Source: Ecdyonurus torrentis
Lineage: Eukaryota > Arthropoda > Insecta > Ephemeroptera > Heptageniidae
Reading direction: 5' to 3'
Assembly (NCBI GenBank): GCA_949318235.1
Contig: OX439129.1
Coordinates: 21,941,402 to 22,005,401 of the forward strand
Length of the DNA stretch: 64,000 bases
Part shown: positions 14,559-31,000 of the stretch, piece by piece
Layout: each line of letters opens with the position of its first letter
How positions within the stretch are numbered: the first letter of the stretch is position 1
The notes under the pieces: generated by a model
Database searches by the model: none
Seen by the model: the letters and a program-made list of their open reading frames with translations, nothing else
What the model was told of the DNA's origin: nothing
Position numbers and translations under genes: made by a program

Positions 14559-15600
14559 TGTTTCTATGTATATTAGTAGAAAGCTCACAGGTGTTAGATA
14601 TATCATGGGTAATATCATATTTAATTCATGTTATGTGCACTATAAACTTAAACTGCCTATATATAGTGATAATCTTAAAAACTTTTATAAACTTCCAAAC
14701 TTCTATACTTTTGTTTACATCATTTTTGAATTATTAAAATATGAATATTAAAACTGTGCTTATAACAAGTTTTCAGTTTAATTATGACATATCTAAAACA
14801 TTACGACGTGGAACAAAATATTAAGTGTAAATATTTTATGAAATTCCTTGTTAGTAATATTAATAAATGTTTCCTCGAATTTAAAGGTAAAATTATAGCA
14901 CTTGGATGTAATAATTAAAATTACACTCAAATAACATTAAAATGTTATTTAAAGTTCAAAAGAATAATTATATAATTACACTATTTTAGATTTAAACTAA
15001 TTTGTTTCAAATTTTTAAACATTTATTTTGTCCTATTCAAGACTTTTTTTTACCATCCATATACAGCTACTAAACTCAAATTTGTAAAATATTTATTATA
15101 TTTAAATTAAATTAAATGAGATTTTTTGCCTGATAATACTATTGAATGAAAAAAAAAAGTAAAATTTGAAGCTACTACAGCTAAATTTATATTTTATAGA
15201 ACTGCTAGAATTTAGTACCATGTACTATGAAGTATTTTAAATGAAGTACGTGTCACCAAGATAACTAAAGAATCTTTACGTCAACTTTGAGGTCAATTGT
15301 TGACCTATTTCTGTTTTGTTAACAAGATGATTCAAGAGCAAAAAAAAAAACTGAACATCGCTATTTTAGTTTCATTATAGCTAGTGGCACTTTTACCTTT
15401 GTTTAAAAATTAATTAAAAAATACTCTCAGAGGTCAAAAATTGCTAAAAGTTTTTATTCTGGCTTAAATTAATGTTTTTTTTTTTTTAAGTGTTATCAGA
15501 ATTACCCCCCCAAAATAAATCCTACTCTTTTTCATTTCCATATTAATACAAAGTTATATGGTGTTTTCATTACAAGATAAAATAGAAATTTGAATGTTGA

Positions 15601-15893
15601 ACATTGTACAGTTTCAAACAAATGAAAGATAACCATTTAAACTTGCTGCTTTTTTGAGCGCCTCAAGCTCCATGCATGGAAACTATATTATTACATCATA
15701 TTCACGTGCGTCACGAGACGTGTTTGGCTTACTGGCTAAAGCACCTCACCTGATAGATAACCGCTACACCTGAGCACACATCAAAACAATAGAATATGAC
15801 ACAACAATATCGTTTCCACATAAAATTTTAGGCGCGCAAAATAGCAAAATGTTTAAATGGTTACCTTTCATTTGTATGAAACTGTACATTGTA
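15601..15893. mobile_element. Small DNA transposon (MITE) with ~35-bp terminal inverted repeats
   Basis: The left end CAGTTTCAAACAAATGAAAG starting at 15609 is repeated inverted at the right end, with matching sequence down to the GTTTAAATGGTTA part at 15851 and two mismatches. The octamer ACATTGTA occurs directly before the left end (15601-15608) and again at 15886-15893, one base beyond the right end. An 8-bp duplication would suggest hAT; a TA duplication (mariner) is the alternative. The interior of about 200 bases shows no transposase. Confidence 0.75.
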
Positions 15894-18560
<2,667 letters not shown>

Positions 18561-18574
18561 TGTGAATCACATTG

Positions 18575-18724
18575 ATGAGCAACAGCTGCAATATATTGTT
18601 ACGATATAATATAAAAGGCAAATATCATCAGCCACGCCCTATTCTACTAATAATAAGATAAATACATCGACAACTACTTCCTCAACTTCATCTAGACGTC
18701 AATCAACTAACATCATTATCCAAA
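18575..18724 (+). promoter_or_regulatory. Putative distal promoter and 5' UTR of the calmodulin-like gene
   Basis: Upstream of the ATG at 18725 there is an E-box CAGCTG (near 18583) and a TATA-like TATAATATAAAAGG (about 18604-18617), followed by about 105 bases of more balanced sequence that would form the leader. An in-frame stop lies 22 codons before the ATG. Placement is by inspection only; the transcription start is unknown. Confidence 0.35.
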
Positions 18725-18811
18725 ATGGCGTTCGCAGCGGCGAGAATGATCCTTAAGGATAAAAGACGAAAACCATCCAAAGAAGATTTTACACCTAGAA
18801 ATAGAAGCAAG
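18725..18811 (+). CDS. Candidate distal first coding exon of the calmodulin-like gene
   Basis: The ATG at 18725 (context CAAAATGG) opens 29 codons: MAFAAARMILKDKRRKPSKE followed by DFTPRNRSK. They end in phase 0 at AAG before GTAAAA. The GC content and balanced amino-acid use contrast sharply with the surrounding DNA. The stretch is strongly basic, with 11 Lys or Arg among 29 residues and only three acidic residues. The next phase-0 exon on this strand is 24675-24719, and the chain can continue to 40342-40590 and the EF-hand core. The linkage is inferred from phase and order; it could instead begin a separate small gene. The GTAAAA donor is weaker than the others. Confidence 0.5.
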
Positions 18812-19671
18812 GTAAAATAAGTTGATCATAATAATACGTAATACAATTGACATATAAAATCTAATAATATATACAAAAGAATTGAGGATACACTCTAAAA
18901 CGAAAACAAAAGGTTAGAATATTTTTATATTATATATAATAAATATAACTCGAAACCATTCAACTGTGAGCATAGCTTCTTTTTTTTTAATAAAAAAAAG
19001 CAAAAATTGTGAATTCTTGAAATAATAAAATACCAAAAAATTCTTATACAATACGAAGCATAAACAGGGGAAAAAGTTGAAACATAATGAAAAAGTTTAA
19101 TATGTCAGTTGACTAAAGTGGCTGACTGACACTTTGAAGTATTTTAGCAATCCTTTTTTGTGCTTAGCTTTTTTTTTTTTTTTTTTTTTTCCCTTGCTTT
19201 TTTCTCCCGTGCTTTCTTTACATTTTTTCTGCCTTTTACTCCTCACGAGAAGCACCACTTTGATGGTGTCACTGTCGGCCTGGTTGCTTGCTACATCGTT
19301 CTCTCATCAAGTTTTCTTTCTTTTCTTTATTTTCTTCTTATATGAGTCTTTTCATCGTCACGATGAATGAGTTGAAAAGTAACTATAAAAGAAATGTTAT
19401 AATATATATTTTATGTACTCTACTGTTTTAAAAACAAACTGCACAAACAAACTTTTTTGTTCATTAATAAATAAAAAACATTTTTTAATTCAAGAACAAA
19501 GAAAATTTTTGCGATTGTTTTTTTTTTTTCGGCAGTAAAATTCATTTTTAATTAAAAAATCTTAGTTTAAAAGTATACAGTATTCGTTTTCTTTTTTTCA
19601 CTTAAACAAGTATTATGGTGTCCACAAGAAACAAGAAAAGATAGTGTTGGGTAATTTTGTATATTGTAACA

Positions 19672-19784
<113 letters not shown>

Positions 19785-21364
19785 GTTTGTTGAGTACTTT
19801 GAAAGAAAGAAAAGTAACTTAACAAAATGGTGTCAGCTGACTCGTATACTATAAGTTCACACTCAACTTTTTCATCCTAGGGTCGGAAAAAAAAAACTAG
19901 TGCGAGCACGAATTGCCCCAAGCATATAACTAATTGGACTTACATGTCAATATAAAAATATGCTTCATATGTTATGAAGTATAAAGATATAAGAGAATAA
20001 AAATTGGCTATACAGGATAATATATTGATATCGATAAAAGTTTAGACTTAAGACAAACTGGCATTTTTTTTTTCATTTCTTTTCTCTTTCAATATCCTTC
20101 TCTATATCTCTATCTTTCTTCTTTTTTCATCTCGTTTATTTTCAAAAATATCACATAAAAAGATATACGGGTATAAATGTCATTTAGACAGATCTCTAAC
20201 GTATAAATTTTATTTCGTGTTGCTCATTTTTTCCCCTTTCTCTGTTTTTCCATTATTTGTATTTCGCCTTCTTTATTTTTTTCTAACGTATAAGAAGCCT
20301 TATGCCAAACCTATATAAATAAAGAAAATAAAGCATTTGTTCCACCTTCTTTATTTTTTTCCTATTCAAAGAACACTTGGCCGAGAAAAACATACAACTT
20401 TTTTATACAAGAAATGTATTTTTTTCATGTTGTTATTATCAACAGCAAAGGCTCTACTTTGAAACACGAATGTTATGAAGTAGAAATCTCACCTCCTCTT
20501 GTATTCTGTTTTCTTTCTCTAACTGTTTATAAAAGAGAGCAACATAATTTTTTTATTTTTCAATGTAGCATTTTTTTAGCTATATTATAATGTATAATAT
20601 ACATTGTATCAAAGAAAGTTAAACTATATTTTAAAGGATCAGTTTTCTTTTGTTACAAATTTTGATATAATTTATTTCTATTATCAGCAACTTAATTTAT
20701 TATTTTACAAAACACTGCCAGATTTAAGTGCACTCCTCTTTTTTTTTCATTTTTTTTTTTTTTTTTGTATATTTTAAATATATTGTTTAGCGCACACTTT
20801 TCATTCTTCTTTTGTTTTGAAATATCTACGATTTCCGACACTATATATGCGGTGACAAAATTTCTCGCTTTTATACATATGACAATATATAGTTTTTCTT
20901 GTTGGCATCTGTATATTGGCAACCACCACTTTTGCACGATGCAACTAAAGAGACACACGTAAAATATTTCTTCTTTTATGATATAAATATATCTTAAAGA
21001 ACGTAAAAAATGTTACAGGAGGAAAAAAATTTTCTATTCTTTTTTTTTTTTTTTTTTTTTTTTCTTTTTTTTTTTTCTTCATTTAGTTATTTCCTGGGCA
21101 GTAGGTTTTAATATCCGTCTTTTTCGTTAACTTTCATACAAAACTGTCAAGGCAAGTTGAAACGCTGCAGATGTTCATTTAATTTCCTCCATCATATCAC
21201 TTTTTGGTCAGAATTTTAATCTAACTTATAATATGTAAGATAGTTAGATTACGGTAGAAATGATTCTGGTATAATTTAACGTAAACTGTCACGGTGGACG
21301 ACGAATGGAATTATTATATAATATGCTTTTTTTGCTACTTAATTTAATTTGATATAACGTGTGT

Positions 21365-21385
21365 AGAAAGAGAAAGAGAAAGAGA

Positions 21386-21435
<50 letters not shown>
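21365..21435. repeat. (GAAAGA)n/(GA)n microsatellite
   Basis: Hexamer AGAAAG units pass into a pure GA run. Confidence 0.9.
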
Positions 21436-21438
<3 letters not shown>

Positions 21439-22296
21439 ATATTCCCGAAGTAATAATTATGTTTAAGGTTTCACCATCACGAAAACGAACAATATAATGA
21501 ATCAATGCCAACAGAAAGGTTAATGACACGTAAAATAATACAAGAATAAATTATAAAGCAATCAATTAGATCACGTCAGATTGGAAGTGCATGGGTATAA
21601 ATTGTGAGATGGAATCTTTGAATACATTTTTAAACCTCATTATAACAATTGAATTATGCGTTATAAGAATTATTCCATGTCATAAAATTAAATACGTTGA
21701 GATAAGTTTAATAATTAGGCCATGACTTATTTTTATTTTAATTATTTCAGCAGTCATTGATAATAATGAATAATATTCATATTATTAAAAATATTTAGTG
21801 GTTTACTTGTCATTAATATAAATATTTCATTCGTGTAAGTGCTTTTTTTTTTCTGACACAAATGTATTAAATGCATTTTGCTAAGAATTTTATTTGTTTG
21901 GAAGACATGATATAAAAATTTAAGAATTTCAGCAATAAAAATAAACTTCTACACTTTTTTTTTTGTGAGTGTTGTATTTTTTTGATTTGACGTACAATTT
22001 TTTTTCTCTTCAAGTTTATATATTTTGGACGTGACAGTACTATCAGTTTGTAAAAACTTTTAACAGTTTTCTTTTATTTGATACATAGAAATAACTTTAT
22101 TTTTATATATAAAACATGCCTAAGTTTTTATATCATAGAACTTTTATTTTACGTTCCATAATAACTGAAAACATATTAATTATATAATCTCATTATTATT
22201 TTCATTCATAAGTAGTATAATTTCCTTGAAAAATAAAACGAACTTTTTCTTTTTATAAAAAAGTAATTTAAAACGTGTTTATTGTTTTTGTTTTTT

Positions 22297-22301
<5 letters not shown>

Positions 22302-22395
<94 letters not shown>

Positions 22396-22460
22396 AGAGC
22401 CTTTTTGTAAACTTAAATTTATGTATGCAGTAAAACGGACAACGTTTAGGCTGTACAATG

Positions 22461-22534
<74 letters not shown>

Positions 22535-22536
22535 CC
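22302..22536. repeat. (AT)n and (CT)n microsatellite pair
   Basis: An AT run (22302-22393) and a CT run (about 22463-22536) are separated by about 70 bases of unique sequence. Confidence 0.9.
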
Positions 22537-24235
22537 CTCATGACAGATAATAGATGTAAGACTTTTAGTTCCATCAAGTGAATGAATTTTACCCACGTGG
22601 TTCATTCAATCACGATTCTCTCTAACAACACTTTTTCCTACTGTTCTTACTGAAGTTACCTCTTACGTCATAGCTTCTATTTTTATTTTTTTTTCTTGAA
22701 CACACTTATGTTAAAATTTAATCATTGTTCTTGCGTGCACTCTGGTGGAAAATTAATATAGTTAGGATTTCAATTACAGAAATAACTTTAATTAAATTAA
22801 ATGAAATGAAGTAATTGCGTATTCAATGTAAATGTATTCACAAAGGATGTGATAAGTTTTTACAAGATGTCCAAACATCAGTAATTTTCTTATAGGTTGA
22901 ATTTAATATACAGTAATTAAGTTGTAAAAAATAACTTAATGACAAGAACTAATTAAGATTAAAAATAAGTTTATATTAATAATATAAAAAAGAACATAGT
23001 TTAAAAATAAGAACACATTCTTTAAGATATATAATACATTGCCTGTGGCCATTTCATCTTCATTTTAGCTTTTTCATCACCCATGTATACATGTATACTT
23101 CATCACTTTTTTTTCCTTTCTTTTTCTTTTCACCTCCTTTACTTCTAAAAAAACTTTCTCTCATACACTTTAAGCTCATACATACAACCAAGTTGTATTA
23201 TAAAAAGCTTATAATATATTTCACATCTTAATTTTTTTTTCTTGCCAGTTATTTATGTCTTAAACTCTCAAGAAAAATTTGCTGCGGGTTAAACAAAAAT
23301 GTTTTCACTTATAAAATTTCATACACACTATAACATTTTTACGTTATAATAAAGTATAATATAAAGTGTGTTATTTATCTAATATTAGCATCAAATTTGT
23401 AACTTATTCTGTATAGTGGTATTTTCAAAATATTTCACTTTTTTTTTTAACACCGAGATATAAAAAAGTGTCATTAAAAACACCAAAAAAGCTTTTCTTG
23501 AAACCTGCTTTGCGTATTTTGTAAAGAGAATAAAAAGACCACATTTTTTTAGCATAATGTAACCTCAGGACTGCGGACAAAAACACGAAAAAGAAAAATT
23601 TGTCACATTTTCTTCTGCAACATATAAATTTTTATATGTAAACTTTTCTATAAAAAATAAAAAGTAAAAAATATATATTAAAATATGTATATAAAAAACA
23701 AATGTTCGTACTATTAAAATATTATTTTCTAGTTCTTTTGCGATGTTAAAAAAAAACATTTATGACAGTAATAAAGAAGCGTTTTTTTTTTATATATACA
23801 TCTTAAATTTCAACTCAGTATTTTTGAAGTCACAAAGACATTTTATCTTCACAAGTTCACTATCTTGATCAATTATATAAGGTAAAATATTTTTGAAGTA
23901 AAATAAAACTTTATTAAGATAAAAACTTGAATTGAGAGTTTATAATAAGAACGAAAACTTTGCAAATAGTCAGCAGTACATCGAAATGACAATTTGCTGA
24001 TTGTATAAAAAAATAATAATAAAAAAAAACTTTAGATAAATTAAAAACTATTATTTTTAGGTCAAGGTGATTCATTTGGTATTCAGTATTATATATTATA
24101 CATTTTTATTGTAATAATAAATTATTATATAATCCTATTCTCTTTATTTTAATTCAAAATATTTGAATGGTTTCAGTAATATTGAAATGTATATAGACTG
24201 TTTCAATTAATTTATTTGTTTCAACTGTATATCAA

Positions 24236-24270
<35 letters not shown>

Positions 24271-24674
24271 TCAATTAATAATGTAACAGTATATAATATG
24301 AATGTTTTATTTTGTATATATATAAAAGAACAGTCTATATCATTATTACAAATATTAACTTTGGGTAGGTATATAAATGTGAATTTTTATGTATTTTTTT
24401 ATTTAAAAAAATTATAGATGTTATTAATTGTTAAATGTTTTTTCCCCTATAGTAAACCCTATAGTATAATTTTTCTATCACATGGATAGATTGATTTTTT
24501 TGTTGTTGCTATAATTGTATTAATTATTGTTGCTAATAAAAAATACATTGGATGTTGCATGTACTCATGATACACTAAAAAAAAGATATATATTATATTC
24601 TTAACTCTCTTCTATTATACAAAGATATTTATTTTTCTCTTCTTTCTGTCCTTTCTTTGTCTCTTCTCTTACAG

Positions 24675-24719
24675 ACGCGCAGTGTTACGAGCAGCAGTAG
24701 CTTTAGGAGTTTAAGTCAG
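24675..24719 (+). CDS. Candidate small internal exon of the calmodulin-like gene
   Basis: Exactly 15 codons, TRSVTSSSSFRSLSQ, lie between a strong acceptor (TCTCTTACAG at 24665-24674, behind a long pyrimidine tract) and a donor (CAG before GTAAAC). It is phase 0 at both ends. Ser and Arg make up most of the residues, so it could be a phosphorylation-rich linker. It fits the preceding phase-0 exon at 18725-18811 and the following exon at 40342-40590. Evidence is splice consensus and composition only. Confidence 0.5.
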
Positions 24720-26509
24720 GTAAACCTATCTTGACGTATTATGGCTCGATCATAAAAAATATATTAAAAAACAACAACAATTATTAAGCAAATTATTCTA
24801 CTTCTACAAAATATTAAGCATGTAAAAGAAAATTTTTTTGATGCATTTTTTTTTTCATAAACATTTTTTTCTACATTATAAATTTTATAATTCAGTAAGC
24901 TTTACAAATAATTAGTAAATAACGTCCATGTAAATAATTTATAATTTTAATAAAGTTTTTTTTTGTTCATTATTTTGGTTTTAATATGTATAATATTTAA
25001 GCAGTATAATTTATTAAACCAATAACTCTTAAGTAAATATAACAACGATGTTATTTTATCATTATATTGGTATAAAAAATTCACATAACTTGTAATTTAA
25101 CTTCTCTAAGCTATAAATATTGAACACGGTAAATTTTCCTAGTTTTAATTAAATATTAACAAGAAAAAAATATATTAAATCTTTATGTTTGAAACAAGTA
25201 CATCATTTTGTAAAGTTATAAAGTTTTTTCTTTTCATTTTTTACTTTTATTTTCATGTTGTCATGTCAATCTAAAAAAAGAAAAAAATAATAAAAATAAA
25301 AGTCTATTTAAACGTTTTATGTTTATATTTTTTTCTTGCAATTATTACAACTTGACTGCTAATATTGCAATGCTTGAAAAACAAAAAAAAATGCTGGTAT
25401 GAATATGCTAAACTAACAGCACAAATAGACGCCTTAATTCACTTACTGATGAAAATGCTACATTATTTTTTTTTATCAAACTCTCAAAAGTATATATATT
25501 TTTTACACAATTTGTGAAATTTTGTAGAATTACGTTGTATTTACTGTCTGATATATAATATCCATAAAGACAATAATAAAGTCACATAAACATCAAATGA
25601 AAACAAAAGTTTGTTAAGATGGTATATAAGTTTCTATCAAGTAAGTTGTTTACGTCAGTTGTTGGCAAAAGGTAGTCTAAAGTTTGAGAGTAAACAACAA
25701 ATGCATACAAAATAATAATAATAAAATATTAAACCCACTCTAATCCTAGAAACTTCGTCTTATATTATATTAAGTTTTATTTACTAAATTCAAAGTTTTA
25801 ATATTTATAAAGAAGGGGTTATAAAATAATAATGGACGTTTTATTCGTTGTAGTTATATTGTGAATCTTACTGAATCTTATAAAATCTTTCAGGTTTAAG
25901 TTATTTTTATATTTAAACTGTAATAATATTTTACAAACGAATTGCATCTTCATAATATTTAATTTATATTATATACGTTCTCTTTCTTCATATTATGATA
26001 CCTAGAAAGATTTTAATTCAAATAAATTTCAAACTTTTAGATTTCTAGATTTTTCTCTAGGGAGAATAGTAGCCAAGTTTTAGAAAGGATATACTCAAAT
26101 AATACATTCAGATTTTTTTTATATATTATATAGATGCTTGCTGCTCATGAAATTATAGGGAACATTTACTTATATACTTGTATAAAATTTCTCTCTCACT
26201 TTCTCCATTTCTTTTACTTTATTTGTTCTTCTTTATAACCTTACAAAAAAGTGTTTTTTTTTTAACTCTATATATTAATATTTATATTTTCAATTATAAT
26301 ACATTATATATATAATATTTATCATGCAACATTGATATGAGTTTTATTTTTATTTTTTTATTACTTGATTGAAGATTTAAATAATAATAATTACATAAAC
26401 AAGGACAAAGTGTACTTGAGTGGTTGTTGTGCATGAAATTGCATGGTGCACCTCAGAATGAAATTTCTAGTGTTTGCATTTGCTGCTGCAGTAGTTACAC
26501 AAAAATGAA

Positions 26510-26542
<33 letters not shown>

Positions 26543-26570
26543 TTTCACTCCGTATTAAACCGTACCTCGC

Positions 26571-26700
26571 GAACTAGCGGCGGGCAAAGCGCTGCCGCAG
26601 CTCGTCCGCATTGAACAGGCTGCTGATCGAGCTCCTGACCCTACACCTCCCACTCACCCATCCACCTCTTAAAACCCCCACCCTTTTAAGCCCCTAGAAC
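26571..26700. other. GC-rich island with open frames on both strands
   Basis: About 70 bases (26571-26640) of unusually GC-rich sequence sit in AT-rich DNA. On the plus strand a (CT)n tract (26513-26550) precedes an AG at 26576-26577, after which 39 codons stay open (RRAKRCRSSSALNRLLIELL...) to TAG at 26695; this would be an alternative terminal exon after the preceding phase-0 exon. On the minus strand an overlapping frame reads SSISSLFNADELRQRFARR and ends at TAG (26574-26576). The strand cannot be decided from sequence alone. Confidence 0.35.
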
Positions 26701-27080
26701 ACCATATACACCCCCAACCACCACCCACTACCTTAGGGCAAAGAAGAGACCAACGTCTGACAGCAAGCTTTATTGCTTATCGTCTATTTGTAAGAAAAGG
26801 ACAGCAAGTACGGAAAACGAAGTTCTATATCTATTGAAGATCACCATTTTTTTGCCAAATCAGAACCAACATTTTTATTTTGTTAAATTGTTCATTTACG
26901 GATCGTAAATTTTAACAAAATAACAGTTTTTTTCTATTTAGTTTGCAAATTTGTGTACTATGCATCATTTGAAAATAACACAGCATCAAATAACATTTAA
27001 AAATAACAACTAAAGTATAATGAATCAAAAAGCGTTTTGATTTTTATTTATTGGTTAAAATTAAAACAAAACGAGAGAGC

Positions 27081-27107
27081 AAAAAAAAAAAAAAAAAAAA
27101 AAAAAAA
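27081..27107. repeat. Poly(A) run
   Basis: Homopolymer A of about 27 bases. Similar poly(A) or poly(T) runs occur at about 30490-30518, 35397-35420, 41269-41301, 41730-41760 and 45699-45727. Confidence 0.85.
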
Positions 27108-27650
27108 CATTTTGGCAGAGCTCCCAAATTCTCTTCCAGCTGGGAATCATACATTTATATAGAATAAAATAATAATAATAAAAATAATATATATAACATT
27201 CTAGTTGAATAAAAAGACAAGTTTGTATTGAGAGAAATTTCCTGCAATTTCAGCAAAAATTCATGAGTTATATTTTCAAGTACTTTTTTTTTCTCTCTCT
27301 CGTATTATTGTTTAGGATGCCGCCAACGTGGAGGGAGAGTTTTGCGGATGTATAAATGTTGTGATTCAGTTGCATGTTGAAAAGCACAATATACATACTA
27401 CTTGACACAAGTATACGCACACATACATCGTTGTTGTTGTTGTCATTGTTGTTTTTATGTTGTTGTTGTTGTCGTGTAGCTACAAGCTAGAGTTACATGG
27501 TAAGATATTACTATAGGCGATAAAACGTACAATCTCAAAAAATAATAATAATAATCGTAAAATAAGATAGCCATATATCTAAACATATATCTAAGACGAT
27601 GATACAATAATATGACTTTCACATATTTTATTTATATGCAACATTAGTAT

Positions 27651-28011
27651 TTAAAGCCCTTGTCAACTTACTTTTTTATTATTTAGAATATTAGATTGAT
27701 AATTACCATAGCTTATTATCCATGAATTGATTTTGTATTTATTTTCATTTTGACGGTTATTTCACGTATCTGACGTCATAATATACCGCCTCCAATTACA
27801 GTCACCGCTCTGATCACTTGATAAATTTAAGCCCTTCCCTCAAGTTCTTTGCACGCCATCTTTGCGTGAAATAACCGTCAAAATGGAAATAAATAAAAAT
27901 ATACATACAAAATCAACGTTGTGGTTTCTAATTCATGGATAATAAGGTGTGGTGCTTATCAATCTAGTATTTATGTTAAATGATAAAAAAGTAAGTTGAC
28001 AAGGGCTTTAA
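27651..28011. mobile_element. MITE with perfect TIRs flanked by TTAA, in the troponin C 3' UTR
   Basis: TTAA-AGCCCTTGTCAACTTAC at the left is matched exactly, inverted, at the right (GTAAGTTGACAAGGGCT-TTAA); the perfect repeat runs about 28 bp. A second inner inverted pair (TTGACGGTTATTTCACG near 27752 and CGTGAAATAACCGTCAA near 27865) makes most of the element foldable. TTAA on both sides suggests a piggyBac-type target, though Tc1/mariner TA is possible. It ends 43 bases downstream of the troponin C stop. On the minus strand it carries AATAAA motifs (27675-27680 and 27738-27743), so it may supply the poly(A) signal. Confidence 0.8.
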
Positions 28012-28054
28012 GCATTTTATCGCTTAGATAATTTATCTTCATGTAAATAGCTCT

Positions 28055-31000
28055 CTAGTCTCCAGTCATCATTTCCATGAACTCTATAAACCAAACAAAA
28101 TAACCAAACATCAATTTGATTTTGTCGACTTTATACCCTATAGGGGCTGATTTCTATATTATTATTATTATAAGATAAAACTTATCAGTTTAATGAACGT
28201 AAAATTGAAATCATGTTATTGGAATTTAATTATAAATATTATTAAATTTTAATTGAAAATGTTATATATAGTATTATTATAACTTTATGAATGAATATTA
28301 TAAATTAACTTCAATATTATTCCCATAGGGTTCATTAAAAAGGTAATATTCGTGTTATTTAATTAAAATTTTGCTAAGTTATTTATTATATTAAATCAAT
28401 TTAATTTACCATCAAAATCTACGGTTCCCGAGCCATCAGTATCAATTTCTGCTATCATTTCATCAAGTTGATCGGGAGTCAATTGATCGTCAAGCGCTGC
28501 GAGTATTTCGCGCAAACTTGAAGTAGGAATATAGCCATGACCTAAAACATATCATGATGATGAGTATTTTTGTGCAAGTTGAAATAAATAAATAAACAAA
28601 AAAGTTCAACCTACACTGATGATTGAAGTAGTTTTTACCTATTTTAATGATTCCTATAACTTTTCAAGCATTTTAAATAGTTGTATAACTTTTTTTTCTA
28701 TCCAATGTATTATAAGTTAAAAAGTTACAAATATTTACTTTCAAAAACTAAAAACTTAATACAAAAAATTGCGCTTAGTTAAAAAATAAAAATATAAAGT
28801 TTAAGTTGCAACACGTTTAAGCAGCTACAAAAAAATTATTGGATAATAATATTTAATATATTATTATTATTAAAAAAATTTTGATTGAAATTATTGATCG
28901 TAATACGATAAAGTGTGTTAGAATTTACTGCAAATCATTGTTTGAATATCCAATTTCAGCACGATCTATTTTTTTTTCCAGAAATAAATTGAAAGCACTA
29001 AAATTCACACGCTATATTCGTTTAAGAAAAAGTTACAACGTTTTTCGATGTAAATACATAACATATTGCAAATCAAAGCATGAATACTTGATTATTCCAC
29101 AAATATATATATAAAATATATTATATTTATTTTCTTGAACTTTAACACCATTTCAGTTTACATTCATGAAGTTATTTCTATCTACAAAACTTTATGATAA
29201 ATATGTATGTAGCAAAAAGTTCAATAAACTATACACATAATATAATAAGAACACGTTTAAATGGTAATTTTATAATAATTATATACTTAAAACTGACTGG
29301 AAAATGCAAATCATATGTAGATGTAGTAATTTGAAGCAAATGGTATAACTGCTGCCATTTGCAATATATAAATCCCTGTACGTTAGACTATACACAGCAC
29401 AGATGTTCGCAACTGGTTGCATAATAAACAGGCGTCGTTCTCTCTCTTTCACTATACTAACAAGTAGAAGTAGTGCGTATAAACAGAGTAACATACTTCG
29501 ATGTTATGGTATGTAATAAGATTAAAGCTAAAGATATAAAAGAAAATATATTAATAAATTTATTTCATTCATTTTATCTTATGGTAAATCTCGCAATTTT
29601 TGTTTTTTTTACAATTTTGCTGAAATACAACCAGAAATAATTTTGAAATATAAAACAAAAAGTAATCGATAGAGCATGAAAATATCTATAATGTCAGAAA
29701 GTTTCAATAAAAGTTATCAAACCAAAAAATTTTAAATTTGAAAAAACAAAAACACAATGCTAATCATATGCAAATTTTAATACTAATTATCTCGAATCAC
29801 AAATAAATTTTGAATATTCTGTTAACTGGAGCTTAACATGATATTTTTTAATCCCCCTTAAGTTTAAAAAAAAGGTATTGAACCAATTTTGAGATATTTT
29901 GCTTTTTTCAGGTCAAAGGTTAACCCTTTTATTGCTTATTCTTACTTTTTTCAATATGTAATATTTGTAAATAATAAACGTTCTCAAAAGTTAAATAACA
30001 ATTAAAATTTGATCTATTTCTATTAGACTAAACATAATTTCTAAATAAGTAATTAATTTGTGAGATTATAACGTATGAGATTTGTTTTAAGAGTTCTAAA
30101 CGTGTTTCATATTGGTTGTGAAAATTATACCATTTTTTTTATCTCTTGTAAGGTTACCTTTACTGCACTCGAGAGACACATTGTGCGATTCTTACGTACC
30201 CTCTTTGTCGTACAGTCTAAAAGCTTCTTTTAGCTCTTTTTGCATTACTTCATTGTCTTCTTCAAGGAAATGAGTAGCCACTCGACAGAACGAGCTAAAG
30301 TTTAATTTTCCAGGTTCTGAAAAAAGCAGGAAAATGTATTCACGTTTTCTTTGTCCTTTGAAAAGACTTGTTCTACATAACATATTAACTATGTGTGTTC
30401 TCACTTCAAATATTACCTAGTAAAATATAAAATAAAAATTTGCAATGTCACTAAAAAATGCTTTGTGAATTTTATAAACACATAAAAATACAAAAAAAAA
30501 AAAAAAAAAAAAAAAAAAGGTCTCTAAAATTTATACGTATTTTATTACATTTTTTCGTGCAAAACTTCATAATACAAAACCACGACAAACATTTTTTTTA
30601 AAGTTTTTTTTTTTTATGTATATATAAAAATTTTAATAGTAATATTTTATTGTGAAAATATAAAGTAAATGAATTAATAACATACCCACATAATTTAAAA
30701 ACAATGGGTTGTTTAGTGTTATTTATTATCAAATTAATTACAATTTTGTAATACGCAATTTAATTTTAATGTTATTTTCAAATTATCTATAATTATAAAA
30801 TAATAAATTTATTATTCTAAATCAATGGATATTTAAATAAATCATTTATAATTTTAATTAAAAATAGCTACTACTTTAAAATTATTTATCGTATATTTTT
30901 TTCCTCATGAGTTTTCTGTTGTGTATGCATATAAGAAATTACATTATGTTAAAGACAAAATGTGCGTGCGGTTATATACTGTATAAAAAAATACTTATAA

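Larger units (their letters stand above)
8220..15600. other. AT-rich non-coding stretch
   Basis: No gene recognised. It contains a poly(A) run at 10058-10103, (AT)n runs near 10341-10364 and 10791-10819, poly(A) and poly(T) runs at 12690-12721 and 12786-12807, and a decamer minisatellite at 14500-14558. A CpG-containing, non-repetitive patch at 12540-12660 stands out but has no supported exon. Confidence 0.55.

Noticed and set aside
22393..22605. Minus-strand frame of Arg-Glu repeats
   Set aside because: It is the translation of a (CT)n/(GA)n microsatellite, without conserved flanks.
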